NCBI RefSeq assembly: GCF_050003625.1
Contig: NC_134400.1
Location: 62,992,241 to 63,056,240 of the forward strand
Length of the DNA stretch: 64,000 bases
Direction of reading: 5' to 3'
Source: Haematobia irritans
Lineage: Eukaryota > Arthropoda > Insecta > Diptera > Muscidae
The notes below the pieces were generated by a model. The model searched no databases, was not told where the DNA came from, and saw nothing but the letters and a program-made list of their open reading frames with translations. Shown one piece after another: positions 21,026 to 31,053 of this stretch. Positions within the stretch are counted from its first letter, which is position 1; each line of letters starts with the position of its first letter. The position numbers and the translations under genes are program-made.

Positions 21026-21130
21026 CTGAAATGAGAAAGAAAAACAAAATTTGTATCATTTTTTATGGTGTATAATTATAAATAAATAAAAATACAATAA
21101 ACAATTCTAATCAAGTATATTTTCTAACAC

Positions 21131-21183
21131 GTCCATTTTGGAAGACTTATGGAGTCTCCCGTGGACTAAAACTGACAGGAAGT
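21131..21183 (-). CDS. Candidate penultimate exon (weak)
   Basis: The acceptor TTTTTTCCTTTCAG lies just upstream on the minus strand. The 53-nt stretch is open in the frame that joins 21025 in phase. The donor is poor, and the same frame otherwise stops after a few more codons. No gene upstream of it was found. Confidence 0.2.
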
Positions 21184-21334
21184 CTGAAAGGAAAAAATAT
21201 GGATTTACTATTCTAAAAAGAAGGATTTGTTTGATATCAAATAATGTCTACATCTTACACTGAAAAAAATATTTACGTGATATTCGTTTTGTTTTGTTAT
21301 TGTGGGTTTCTTTCTTTAATCATTGTTGTTGTTT

Positions 21335-21595
21335 TTGATTTGAGCTTCAAACCATGCATTGACTAAACTACAAGTGTAGCTTAACCAACAGAGGAAAAGA
21401 ATGTTTGTCAAATTTATCTACTTGCTGCAAGTAGAGGATGCTGATGAGGAATGTGGTAATTCCGAAACGTGCGTCCATCCAACCATCTTGCAGTCTATAA
21501 GGCTTTGCCCAAATAAATTTGACAAACATTATTTTCCTCTGTTGGTTATGCTACACTTGTAGTTTAGTCAATGCATGGTTTTAAGCTGAAATCAA
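21335..21595 (+). mobile_element. Fold-back element with hammerhead ribozyme at its apex
   Basis: Inverted arms of ~80 bp (21335-21416 and 21512-21595) share CAATGCATGGTTT-type ends, CTACAAGTGTAGC and CAACAGAGGAAAA on opposite strands. The ~95-bp centre contains a complete hammerhead motif. No protein is encoded. The ribozyme type with a two-base-pair stem III is known from terminal repeats of Penelope-like elements, so this may derive from one, but that is inference. Confidence 0.8.
21425..21493 (+). ncRNA. Hammerhead self-cleaving ribozyme (type I, short stem III)
   Basis: All core parts are present in order: stem I strand GGATG (21436-21440), CTGATGA (21441-21447), stem II GGAAT/ATTCC with loop GTGGTA (21448-21463), GAAA (21464-21467), a two-pair stem III with loop GTGC, cleavage triplet GTC (21473-21475) and stem I strand CATCC (21476-21480). 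Stem I is extended past an internal loop by CTGCAAG (21425-21431) pairing with CTTGCAG (21487-21493). Cleavage is predicted after C21475. Confidence 0.88.
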
Positions 21596-22186
21596 TTAAA
21601 TATTTCATTTCCAGTAAATATTGAAAATATTAAGGATGGAATAATTTATTTTCATTGATTGACTTTTTCCTTTTTTTATATAAATATATTGAACTGTACC
21701 ACTTCTTTACAACTTGTCGCTCAGATTTCAAAATTCAAATGATGATAGGCCTATGGAAATCGCAACACTAAGCTTAAATTGACGTGTGTAAAGAATAAAA
21801 AAAACGGTACAAAGGGGGGAAAACCAAAAAATCGATATGATCAAGTGTAAGTATGTTAGCCTTGTGAGAAATATTGAGTATGCCTACAGAGAGTACATTA
21901 GGCCATCAACATACTCTCATACATAACTATAGCCGAAAACATAGAAAAATCTCCCCATGAAGAGAAGGTTACCCATAGACCAAATATTACAACTTGAATC
22001 ATTTTTTTTTCTTTTCTTTATCAATCAATAAAATAAAAATATAGAAAGAATCGTAACAAACCTGCTTTGTTCTTAGTTACAAAATAACTAATGACGAAAA
22101 GGAAGATTCTAGGACCTCATGACCATCTTAATTTCCATTGTAACCATTTTGGTTTCCAAAAGTGTGACCCACAAAGCCGGGCAATA
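21596..22186. other. No recognised feature
   Basis: AT-rich DNA between the fold-back element and a gypsy integrase fragment. Several short homopolymer runs are present, but no supported coding or repeat feature. Confidence 0.4.
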
Positions 22187-22490
22187 TCAAATCCTTAAAT
22201 CTGTGGCATGATACCTGCCAACGTATCTCCCGCCCATATCCTCTATATCGTACAGCGCACTCCCAATCTTATCTCGTATCTTACACTTGAGATATTTCAG
22301 CATAAACTTCTTATTTATTCCTTTTGATAATTTGCTCAATATATGGTTCCTCCGGAAAACTACTTGTCCAACATGGAAATCAATGGGCTTTGTCCTGAGA
22401 TTATACGTCCTGCAAGACCTCTGGAACTCAATGTCCAGGTTTTTGCGTAGTTTCTCCCTAATTCCGTTGATTCTATCGGTATTATTCGTA
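22187..22490 (-). pseudogene. pol: Gypsy integrase C-terminal fragment
   Basis: The minus strand is open for ~100 codons to a TGA at 22187-22189. It shows the C-terminal pattern of gypsy integrases: VGQVVFRRNH, then KFMLKYLKCKI and YVGRYHATDL. The similarity to the tail of the gypsy at 33548 (HARDI) is clear in layout. The LINE copy C tail begins at once upstream (22498), so LINE C appears to have inserted into this gypsy. Confidence 0.65.
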
Positions 22491-22497
22491 ACAGTAA

Positions 22498-22565
22498 GGT
22501 TAGGTTAAAGTGGCAGGCCGATTAAGTTTAAGGCTCACTTAGACTATTCAGTCCATTGTGATACC
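22498..22565 (-). mobile_element. LINE copy C, 3' tail, first part
   Basis: Read on the minus strand, this is the LINE 3' end: GTATCACAATGGACTGAATAG ... AACCTAACC. It breaks off at the solo LTR and continues at 23331-23363, then at 28372. Confidence 0.82.
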
Positions 22566-23330
22566 TGTAATGTTTGCCGTGTGGTAGGCAAACGGTCACC
22601 AAGAACAAAAAAGGATGCTTGCCGTGAGGTAGGCAAAAAAGGATAGGAGGAAAATACAAAAAAGGATTTATGCAGAGATTCCTAAATTCCTACCTGCCCG
22701 AATTTTGGCCGGCGCTTAAGAGCGCCACTAGACCAGCTAATTTTTGTTGCAGGCACTCCACAGTGCCACTTCAACGAAGCCAGTTGTTTAGGCTCTGTGT
22801 AATATCTTTCTGATTTTATTTTCGAAAATGCAATTAATTTATACAAAATTTGGAACTTAGAATTATTGACTATTGAGTGAAAAATGTACTAATACTATTT
22901 CAATAAATGGAGTATAGAACTATGGAGCTCACTTATACATGCATATATTTCTATGAAAAATTGATCTATATTTTACCAATACTTTTACTTTCTTTGAGAT
23001 GCAGGCCTTTCTTAATTCCTATTGGTGGTCATTTGACTCAATTCTGAGTTCATGCAGTTGGTCTATTTACAAAACAATGTATGCAATCCCAACTGGAAAC
23101 TCTAAACCAATGAAAAGTGTCACATGCCACCAACATCTAGTTGGAACTCCACTGAGTGCATTCAACTCAGTCACTACCAAGTGTGTGACTGACCTGCGTC
23201 AACAAAAACAAAATATGAATGCACCGAGAATGCAAGTGGATCAAAAATAGAGTACTGTATGATAATGGGAATGCATGTGTAAGTGATGAATAAGGGGGAA
23301 GAAGTGGAGAGTGTGTTTGGTCACACTACA
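22566..23330. mobile_element. Solo LTR (765 bp)
   Basis: It starts TGTAATGTTTGCC and ends TCACACTACA, with the 4-bp duplication TACC on each side (22562-22565, 23331-23334). The flanks are contiguous LINE tail sequence. No internal element remains, so it is best read as a solo LTR left by recombination. Its parent family is not otherwise in the window. Confidence 0.78.
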
Positions 23331-23363
23331 TACCCCATTTAACTAAAAGTACCTATTACATAT
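23331..23363 (-). mobile_element. LINE copy C, 3' tail, second part
   Basis: This short block (containing TAGGTACTTTTAGTTAAATG on the minus strand) matches the LINE 3' untranslated region at 28260-28285. It ends with the first copy of the 12-bp duplication that flanks LINE copy B. Confidence 0.8.
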
Positions 23364-23468
23364 TAATTCAACCGTCGAACTGAACGGACGTGTTTTCTAA
23401 TAGCGGAGTATTTCATCGTAATAAGTACTTATTACGAATTTCACGTGTGGTGGAAATAATAAACCACC

Positions 23469-24669
23469 ATGCAGCGAAATTCAAAGTCATCCACTGGGTT
23501 GCTAACTTCAGGGCCAAGTGGACGGGTAACGACTGAAGTTATAAATTTGAGTAGCGACCAAGAGTCAGGCCCAATTAGTCGACCTGTAGACGGGTCGTCT
23601 GGCAGTGACACTTTGGCAAGTCGAACCTTTTCTAAGGTGACGACATCAAAAGGAGGCAATCCCTCTCGAAAGAGATTCAAGGAACGAAGAAATGCTTTGT
23701 TTATCCTAAAGAAATTAGCACGTTGTCGGCTAAGCAAAGCGATTCCTTAAAATGGGCTCAAGGAATTCTTGAAGCTGGAAAAAGGGAACGATCACCGGAT
23801 GAGCTGCCATACTCTAAACGGGATCAAAGATCGTTTGCCTCAGTTGCAAAAGACAGCCTTGTTATGGCTATTATTAATAAAGGAGCATTGGACGGTATGA
23901 TTCCAAGGCAAAAATGGGGGGAAATTGAGAACGCGATGTCTACTCAGAGGTGCGAAAAAAGTTTCCCGGACCAAGTCCTCGACGGCAAGATGCTGGATGG
24001 TATCAAGGACGATATAAGTTAATAGCTTTTGCGGACCAGAGGTCTATGGATTGCTTTAAAGCTGCATTGATGCTAATTGGTGAAGTTTGGGAAGGAGCTG
24101 CTTTGGAGTTAGTCGATAAAAAAGACATACCGGCTAAACCTAGAGCACATGAATGGATACCGGCAAACCCTCCTGATCCTGAGTCAATACTAGAGAGACT
24201 AAAAGAATGTAACCCAGATCTTCCAACCGCCGATTGGAAGGTTGGTCGTTTGGATGAGGTGGATGGACCAAGACGACATGCGGTGTTTATATTAAACATA
24301 GAGTCGCTGCCACATCTAGCCCAGACCCAAGGACGCGTAAGTTATGGCTTTCATGATATCCATATGAAGGTACACAAAAGCGATCAGCCAAAGGATTCCG
24401 AAACGGACAAGCCTCCGGTAGAGAAAGCAGTGAAAAAATCTCCTAGCGAAGCCGAAGGAGACATAAAACCTGCAGACTATGGCGAAAATCATATGCGGGA
24501 AGTTTCTACAGGCTCAAGCCTCTCCAAAGCTGAACCGCGGATTGTTGCGAGAGTCACCGAGATCTGTGAAGAGGAAGCCCTTGATGACTCAATTGAAGCG
24601 GCTGATGTGACGGTGGTTGAAAATTTGGATGGTTCTACGGTTCCTCCAGATAAATCATCACCATTGTAA
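23469..24669 (+). pseudogene. LINE B ORF1 (DUF4780-type), two frameshifts
   Basis: ATG 23469 opens a Ser/Gly-rich N-terminus. The frame shifts near 23720, continues from 23723 to about 23940 (QRSFASVAKDSLVM), and shifts again to the frame ending at 24669. The last frame contains WEGAALELVDKKDIP, HEWIPANPPDPESIL and YGFHDIHMKV, the signature of the DUF4780 domain found in ORF1 of some insect LINEs. ORF1 proteins bind element RNA. The C-terminal part is acidic and low complexity. Copies C and D carry the same protein in other broken states. Confidence 0.78.
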
Positions 24670-25105
24670 GGCCGCTTGTGCTGCCTTAAAAGTTCTCCTG
24701 ATGAAAGGAGACATAGATATAGTTCTTATTCAAGAACCATACATATATAAAAACAAGATCTGTGAATTAAGCACTCCGGGTTTCAAACTTTTGCATAATA
24801 CCGGTAACGATATAAATCGAGCATGTATAATTGCTAAAAACGAACTAAACTTGTTTCTGCTTCCTTCATAGAGCAATGCAGACACTGTCGTAGCCAGTCT
24901 AGAGACATCCACATGCAAATATTGGGTATCTTCGGTCTACATGGGACATGATAGGGAGATGCCACCCTGTGCCGTTAAGACCTTAGTTGAGGAGTCACTA
25001 AAAACAAAGACAAAACTCTTTATGGGATGCGATGCAAATGTACATCATAGTATTTGGTGAAGTAGTGATACTAATGCAAGGGGAGAGTCGCTAATAGAGT
25101 TTATT
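24617..25105 (+). pseudogene. LINE B ORF2 endonuclease part, two in-frame stops
   Basis: ORF2 overlaps the end of ORF1. The apurinic-type endonuclease domain starts near 24660 with QEPYI, then MGCDANVHH and, past 25106, FSDHRYI. A TAG at 24869-24871 and a TGA near 25059 interrupt it in the same frame that continues into the 1006-codon RT frame. The endonuclease would nick the target for target-primed reverse transcription. Confidence 0.8.
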
Positions 25106-28100
25106 TTGCGTACTAACCTGGTAGTTTGCAATAAGGGAGATGCACCAACCTTCGTCACCAGGAACAGACAAGAGGTTTTGGACGTAACGTTGACCTCTCC
25201 GGAACTGAATGATAAGATATCTGAGTGGCAAGTTTTGAGGGAACATAGCTTCTCAGATCATCGCTACATCAGTTTCAGATTGGCTGTTCGTACTTCAAAG
25301 ACCATATTTCCGCCAAATGTTAGGAAAGCTGATTGGAATAGGTATAGGGAATCGTTCAATTTGATGATACCGGATGTGCCGGAGACAAATATGGGCACTG
25401 TGCAAGATATCGAACACGCAGTGGAGCGGATTACTAAGGCCTTCAACATTTCACTGAAAGCTGCATGCCCTAGAGGAAAGCCAAGGGGAAAAAATCGGCC
25501 GCCATGGTGGACTACGGAGTTAAGTAATATGAGGAAATCCTGCAGGAAGCTCTTTAACAAAGCAAAGTCCACAAGAGCTCCGGAGGATTGGGACACTTAC
25601 AAGATGAATCTGAGAGAATATAAACGAGAACTGAGAAGGTCTCAACAAAACTCTTGGGATGATTACTGTAGCAGTATTGAGAATACGTCAGAGGCTTCCA
25701 GACTACGGAAGGTACTAGCATCCACTAACACCGCTCCAGGTTTCATTAAAACATCGGAGGGATATTGGACAACGTCCAGTGAGGAGACGTTGGAGGTACT
25801 TTTGGACACACACTTCCCTGGAAATCAGACGGTTGAACCATGTTCCAGCGGTGTAACAGAGGCTCAGCTATCATTTCCTATCGAGGAAATTGTGTCGGAA
25901 TCTAGAATAAAATGGGCTTTAAATAGCTTTGGACCATTCAAATCCCCCGGACCTGATGGAATTACTCCGGCGGAGTTACAGGCAGTGGCTGAAAGAATTA
26001 TCCCCTGGTTGACGGTGATATATAAACGATGTGTAAACTTAGCATATATTCCAGAAAAGTGGAGGGAAACAAAAGTCGTCTTCATACCTAAAGCAGGAAA
26101 AGCCTCTCACTCGAGTGCGAAGGATTTCCGACCAATCAGCTTATCCTCATTCCTACTTAAGACCCTGGAGAGGATGATAGACATGTATCTTAGAACTAGC
26201 GTGGATTCAAGTTTGCTCTCGAAACGACAGCATGCATACTCGAAGGGCAGGTCTACTGAGACCGCATTGCATGAACTAGTCAGCTTTATTGAAAGCTCAC
26301 TATCTGTCAAAGAATACACAATCGTGGCGTTTCTAGACATCGAAGGGGCGTTCAATAATGTCCATCCGAGCTCGATATTAAATGGACTGACAACTCTGAA
26401 TGTTGATCCAGGTATACTTAGGCTGTTAGACGAACTTCTAATAAAGAGACGTATTTCAGCCACACTAGGGCATGCAAACATACAAAGGTATGTGAACAGA
26501 GGCACTCCCCAAAGAGGAGTTCTATCACCTCTTCTTTGGAATGTTGCTATAAACAACCTTCTGGTTTCCCTAGAAAAAGAAAGGATAAAAGTGGTGGCAT
26601 ACGCAGATGATGTGGCGCTAGCAGTCAGGGGAAACTTCCCATCCACGATCAGAGATATTATACAGAGAGCACTCCGGATGACTGAGAAATGGGCGAAAGA
26701 TAATGGTCTTGGTGTAAATCCAGCAAAGACAGAAATAGTCATGTACTGCAAAGATCGCAAAACTCCCACGGTTAGGCCCATTTCCTTAGGGGGTACTGAA
26801 ATTCCCTTTGGTGAGTGTGCAAAATACCTTGGCGTTATTTTGGACAGGAAGCTGAATTTTAGGCTTAATATTGAAGAGAGGGCGAGAAAAGCCACGGCAG
26901 CTTTGTACTCGTGCAAAAAGGCAATAGGGAAAAAGTGGGGACTAAGACCAAAAATTGTGCATTGGCTATACACGGCAGTAGTTAGACCTATAATGCTATA
27001 TGGTGTTGTAGTTTGGTGGCCGGCACTTCAGAAACCGACTTGTTTAGATAAAGTTCAGCGTATGGCGAGCTTATGTATCACAGGTGCATTTAGTAAGACA
27101 GGAACAGACTCCCTTAATATCATGCTACATCTATTGCCTTTAGACATTTTGGCCAAACATTCAGCTGCAACATCGGCTGTGCGGTTGCGCGAGCTATCGC
27201 TGTGGTCGGAAAAAATGTACGGTCATAGTTCGGTCCTCAAAGTAATGCCAGATGTGCCTAACGTAGTGGATTACACCCTGGCGAAACCACTTTTCGACAA
27301 AAAGTTTGAAACTCTAATTCCCAACAGTGAGACGTGGTGTACACAGACCCCGGGGAATAAAAGATATATAGATGTCTATACTGATGGCTCCAAATTGAAT
27401 GGACAAGTGGGGTTCGGAGTATATTCTACAGATCTGGAAATTCGAATAGCGAAAAGATTACCTAATCACTGTAGTGTTTTTCAGGCTGAAATATTGGCAA
27501 TAAGAGAGGTGGTGAATTGGCTGAGAAGTAATGTTCCAACAAATATTGGCATTAATATATACTCAGACTGTCAACCTGCAATAAAATCCTTGGACTCTGT
27601 GTTCCTTAACTCGAAAACGGCCATAGACTGCCGCAAATCTCTCAACGAGATGGCTGAGCAGTACAATATTCACCTAATATGGGTGCCTGGCCATAGGAAC
27701 ATACCGGGGAATTGCGAAGCAGATGTGTTAGCAAGGCTAGGAACTACCTTACATATTCCAGGGGAACTAGAATCTGTTGGTATGCCTCTGACCACCTGCA
27801 AGCTCTTACTGCGTGAGAAGGCTGTTATGATGGCCAATATTCGATGGGAAAATTGCAAGGGTTGTAATGACACCAAGCAAATATGGCCCCATTTAAACTT
27901 AAACCGCACACTAGATATGCTAGTGTTCTCAAGGCGTCAGATAGCACTTCTGATATCTGCTATAACGGGTCGCTGCCTGATAGGCGAATTTGCAAAAACT
28001 ATCGGTGCAAAGTATAATGACTATTGTATACGCTGTCATGATGTGGAGGAAAAGGAATCAATTAAACACCTCTTGTGTGAGTGTCCTGCTTTTTGTGTAA

Positions 28101-28126
28101 GGCGTAAGCGAATTTTAGGAGCATAA
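25106..28126 (+). CDS. LINE B ORF2: endonuclease end, reverse transcriptase, RNase H, Cys/His tail
   Basis: An uninterrupted 1006-codon frame. The first ATG at 25106 is internal to the domain chain, so it is not the true protein start. The endonuclease ends with SDHRYI (~residue 52). RT covers about residues 270-550, with FLDIEGAFNNV (motif A, ~408) and YADD (motif C, ~497). RNase H starts at about 753 (DVYTDGSKLNG) with AEILAI, YSDCQPAI and NCEADVLAR carrying the catalytic acidic residues. A CIRCHDVEEKESIKHLLCEC zinc motif closes it. It copies the element RNA at the target. The closeness to copies C and D shows recent family activity. Confidence 0.88.
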   Translation: MRTNLVVCNKGDAPTFVTRNRQEVLDVTLTSPELNDKISEWQVLREHSFSDHRYISFRLAVRTSKTIFPPNVRKADWNRYRESFNLMIPDVPETNMGTVQDIEHAVERITKAFNISLKAACPRGKPRGKNRPPWWTTELSNMRKSCRKLFNKAKSTRAPEDWDTYKMNLREYKRELRRSQQNSWDDYCSSIENTSEASRLRKVLASTNTAPGFIKTSEGYWTTSSEETLEVLLDTHFPGNQTVEPCSSGVTEAQLSFPIEEIVSESRIKWALNSFGPFKSPGPDGITPAELQAVAERIIPWLTVIYKRCVNLAYIPEKWRETKVVFIPKAGKASHSSAKDFRPISLSSFLLKTLERMIDMYLRTSVDSSLLSKRQHAYSKGRSTETALHELVSFIESSLSVKEYTIVAFLDIEGAFNNVHPSSILNGLTTLNVDPGILRLLDELLIKRRISATLGHANIQRYVNRGTPQRGVLSPLLWNVAINNLLVSLEKERIKVVAYADDVALAVRGNFPSTIRDIIQRALRMTEKWAKDNGLGVNPAKTEIVMYCKDRKTPTVRPISLGGTEIPFGECAKYLGVILDRKLNFRLNIEERARKATAALYSCKKAIGKKWGLRPKIVHWLYTAVVRPIMLYGVVVWWPALQKPTCLDKVQRMASLCITGAFSKTGTDSLNIMLHLLPLDILAKHSAATSAVRLRELSLWSEKMYGHSSVLKVMPDVPNVVDYTLAKPLFDKKFETLIPNSETWCTQTPGNKRYIDVYTDGSKLNGQVGFGVYSTDLEIRIAKRLPNHCSVFQAEILAIREVVNWLRSNVPTNIGINIYSDCQPAIKSLDSVFLNSKTAIDCRKSLNEMAEQYNIHLIWVPGHRNIPGNCEADVLARLGTTLHIPGELESVGMPLTTCKLLLREKAVMMANIRWENCKGCNDTKQIWPHLNLNRTLDMLVFSRRQIALLISAITGRCLIGEFAKTIGAKYNDYCIRCHDVEEKESIKHLLCECPAFCVRRKRILGA

Positions 28127-28359
28127 AGCTTTAGATTACTGGCTCACCTGGAAAACGTTAACTTAAGCAGTTTGTTAATGTTTTTGGAGCAATCTGGTTG
28201 GTTCCACAAAAGTAAATAATAGAGAAGGTTCAGTGGTTAAGACTAGAAGTGCCCATGTGTAATAGGTACTTTTAGTTAAATGTGGTATCACAATGGACTG
28301 AATAGCCTAAGTGAGCCTGAAATTTAATAGGGCTGCCACTTTAACCTAACCTAACCTAA
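28127..28359 (+). other. LINE B 3' untranslated region and CCTAA tail
   Basis: After the ORF2 stop the last ~100 bp contain GTATCACAATGGACTGAATAG and end AACCTAACCTAACCTAAC. This tail is shared with the SINEs at 19140 and 59245 and is probably the recognition site for the LINE reverse transcriptase. Confidence 0.8.
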
Positions 28360-28371
28360 CCTATTGCATAT

Positions 28372-31053
28372 GGGCACTTCTAGTTTTAACCACTGAACCT
28401 TCACTACTATTTTCTTTTGTTGAACCAACCAGATTGTTCCAAAAACATTAATAGACTGCTTAAGTTAACGTTTTCCAGGTCAGCCAGTAATCTAAAGCTA
28501 TATGCCCCTAAAATTCGTTTACGCCTTACACAAAATGCAGGACACTCACTCAAGAGGTGTTTAATAGATTCCTTTTCCTCCGCATCATGACAGCTCATAC
28601 AGTAGTCATTATACTTCGCACCAATAGTTTTTGCAAATTCGCCTATCAGGCAGCGACCCGTTATAGCAGATATCAAAAGTGATGTCTGACGTCTTGAGAA
28701 CACTAGCATATCTAGTGTGCGGTTCAAGTTTAAATGGGGCCATATTTGCTTGGTGTCGTTACAACCCTTGCAACTCTCCCATCGAACATTTGCCATCGTG
28801 ATAGCCTTCTCACGCAGTAAGAACTTGCAGGTAGCCAAAGACGTACCAACAGATTCTATTTCCCCTGAAATATGTAAGGTAGTTCCTAGCCTTGCTAACT
28901 CACCTGCTTGACAGTTCCAATGGCCAGGCACCCATATTAGGTGAATATTGTACTGCTCAGCCATCTCGTTGAGAGATTTGTGGCAGTCGATGGCCGTTTT
29001 CGAGTTAAGAAACACAGAGTCCAAGGATTTTATTGCAGGTTGACTGTCTGAGTATATATTAATGCCAACATTTTTTGGAACATTACTTCTCAGCCAATTT
29101 GCCACCACTCTTATTGCTAATATTTCAGCCTGGAAAACACTACAGTGATTAGGTAATCTTTTCGCTATTCGAAGTTCCAGATCTTTAGAATATACTCCGA
29201 AACCCACTTGTCCATCCAATTTGGAGCCATCAGTGTAGAAATCTATATATCTTTTATTCCCCGGGGTCTGTGTACACCACGCCTCACTGTTGGGAATTAG
29301 AGTTTCAAACTTTTTGTCGAAAATTGTTTCGCCGGAGTGTAATCCACTAAGTTAGGCACATCTGACATTATTTTGAGGACCGAACTGTGACCGTACATTT
29401 TTCCGACCACAGCGATAGTTCGCGCAACCGCACAGCCGTTGTTGTCGCCGACAGTTTGGAAAAATATCTAAAGGCAATAGATGCAGCCTGACAATAAGGG
29501 AATCTGTTCCTGTCTTACTGAATGCGCCTGAGATACACAAGCACGCCATACGCTGAACTTTATCTAAACAAGTCGGTTGCTGAAGTGCCGACCACCAGAC
29601 TACAACACCATATAGCTTTATAGGTCTAACCACTGCCGTGTATAGCCAATACACAATTTTCGGTTTTAGTCCCCACTTTTTTTCATATTGCCTTTTAGCA
29701 CGAGTACAAAGCTATCGTGGCTTTTCTCGCTCTTTCTTCAATATTAAGCTTAAAGTTCAGCTTCCTGTCCAGAATAACGCCAAGGTATTTTGCACACTCA
29801 CCAAAGGGAATTTCAATACCCCCGTGGGAGTTTTGCGATCTTTGCAGTACATGACTAATTCTGTCTTTGCAGTATTTACTCCAACATTCTCTTTCGCCCA
29901 TTTCTCGGTCATCCGGAAGGCTCTCTGTATAACATCTCTGATTGTGGACGGAAATTTCCCCTGACTGCTAGAGCCACATGGTCTGCGTATGCCCCCACTT
30001 TTATCCTTTCTGTTTCTAGGGAAACCAGAAGGTGGTTTATGGCAACATTCCAAAGAAGAGGTGATAGAACTCCTCCTTGGGGAGTGCCTCTGTTCACATA
30101 CCTTTGTATGTTTGCTTGTCCTAGTGTGGCCGAAATACGTCTCCTCTTTAGCAGTTCGTCTAGCAGCCTAATTATACCTGGATCAACATTCAGAGTTGTC
30201 AGTCCATTTAATATCGAGCTCGGATGGACGTCATTGAATGCCCCTCGATGTCTAGAACGATTGTGTATTCATTGACATACATTTAACTTTCAATAAAGCT
30301 GACTAGTTCATGCAAAGCAGTCTCAGTAGACCTGCCCTTCGAGTATGCATGCTGTCATTTCGAGAGCAAACTTGAATCGACGCTAGTTCTAAGATAAATG
30401 CCTATCATCCTCTCCAGAGTCTTAAGTAGGAATGAGGATAAGCTGATTGGTCGGAAATCCTTCGCACTCGAGTGAGAGGCTTTTCCCGCTTTCGGTATGA
30501 AAACGACTTTTGTTTCCCTCCACTTTTCTGGAAAATATGCTAAGTTTATACATCCTTTATATATTACCGTCAACCAGGGGATAATTCTTTCATTCACTGC
30601 TTGTAACTCCGCCGGAGTAATTCCATCAGGTCCGGGGGATTTGAATGGCCCAAAGCTTTTTAACGCTTTTAAACAGCTGCCTGCAGGATTTCCTCATATT
30701 ACTTAACTCCGTAGACTACCATGGTGGTCGAGTTTTCCCCCTTGGCTTCCCTCTAGGGCATGCAGCTTTCAGTGAGATGTTGAAGGCCTTAGTAATCCGC
30801 TCCACTGCGTGTTCGATATCTTGCACAGTGCTCATATTTGTCGCTGGTATTTCCGGTATCATCATATCGAACGATTCCCTATACCTCTTCCAATCAGCTT
30901 TCCTAACATTTGGCGGAAATACGGTCGTTGAAGTACGAACAGCCAAACTGAAACTGATGTAACAATGATCTGAGAAGCTATGTTCCCTCAAAACTTGCCA
31001 CTCAGATATCTTATCATTCAGTTCCGGAATGATTAATAAACTCTATTAGCGAC
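28372..31053 (-). pseudogene. LINE copy C, RT and RNase H part
   Basis: This is the opposite-strand counterpart of LINE B from the 3' region back to the endonuclease. RNase H and the zinc tail are in one frame (28407-29219, starting within RNase H). RT is broken over several frames (29352-29654, 29757-30097, 30355-30597, 30716-30991). YADH replaces YADD near 29970, a lost catalytic residue. A ~100-bp part of the endonuclease is deleted near 31030. It stops at the gypsy C insertion and resumes at 41763. Confidence 0.85.

Larger units (their letters stand above)
23364..28359 (+). mobile_element. LINE (RNase H-bearing non-LTR retrotransposon), copy B, near full length
   Basis: About 5.0 kb, with ORF1, endonuclease, RT, RNase H, a Cys/His tail and a CCTAA-repeat end. 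It is flanked by CCTATTACATAT (23352-23363) and CCTATTGCATAT (28360-28371), a 12-bp target duplication with one change. It inserted into the 3' region of LINE copy C of the same family. The domain set and YADD motif fit the I/LOA group, inferred rather than proven. Confidence 0.88.

Noticed and set aside
26107..26973. 288-codon minus-strand frame opposite the LINE RT
   Set aside because: It lies entirely opposite the conserved RT frame and shows no family features; the RT reading explains the conservation.
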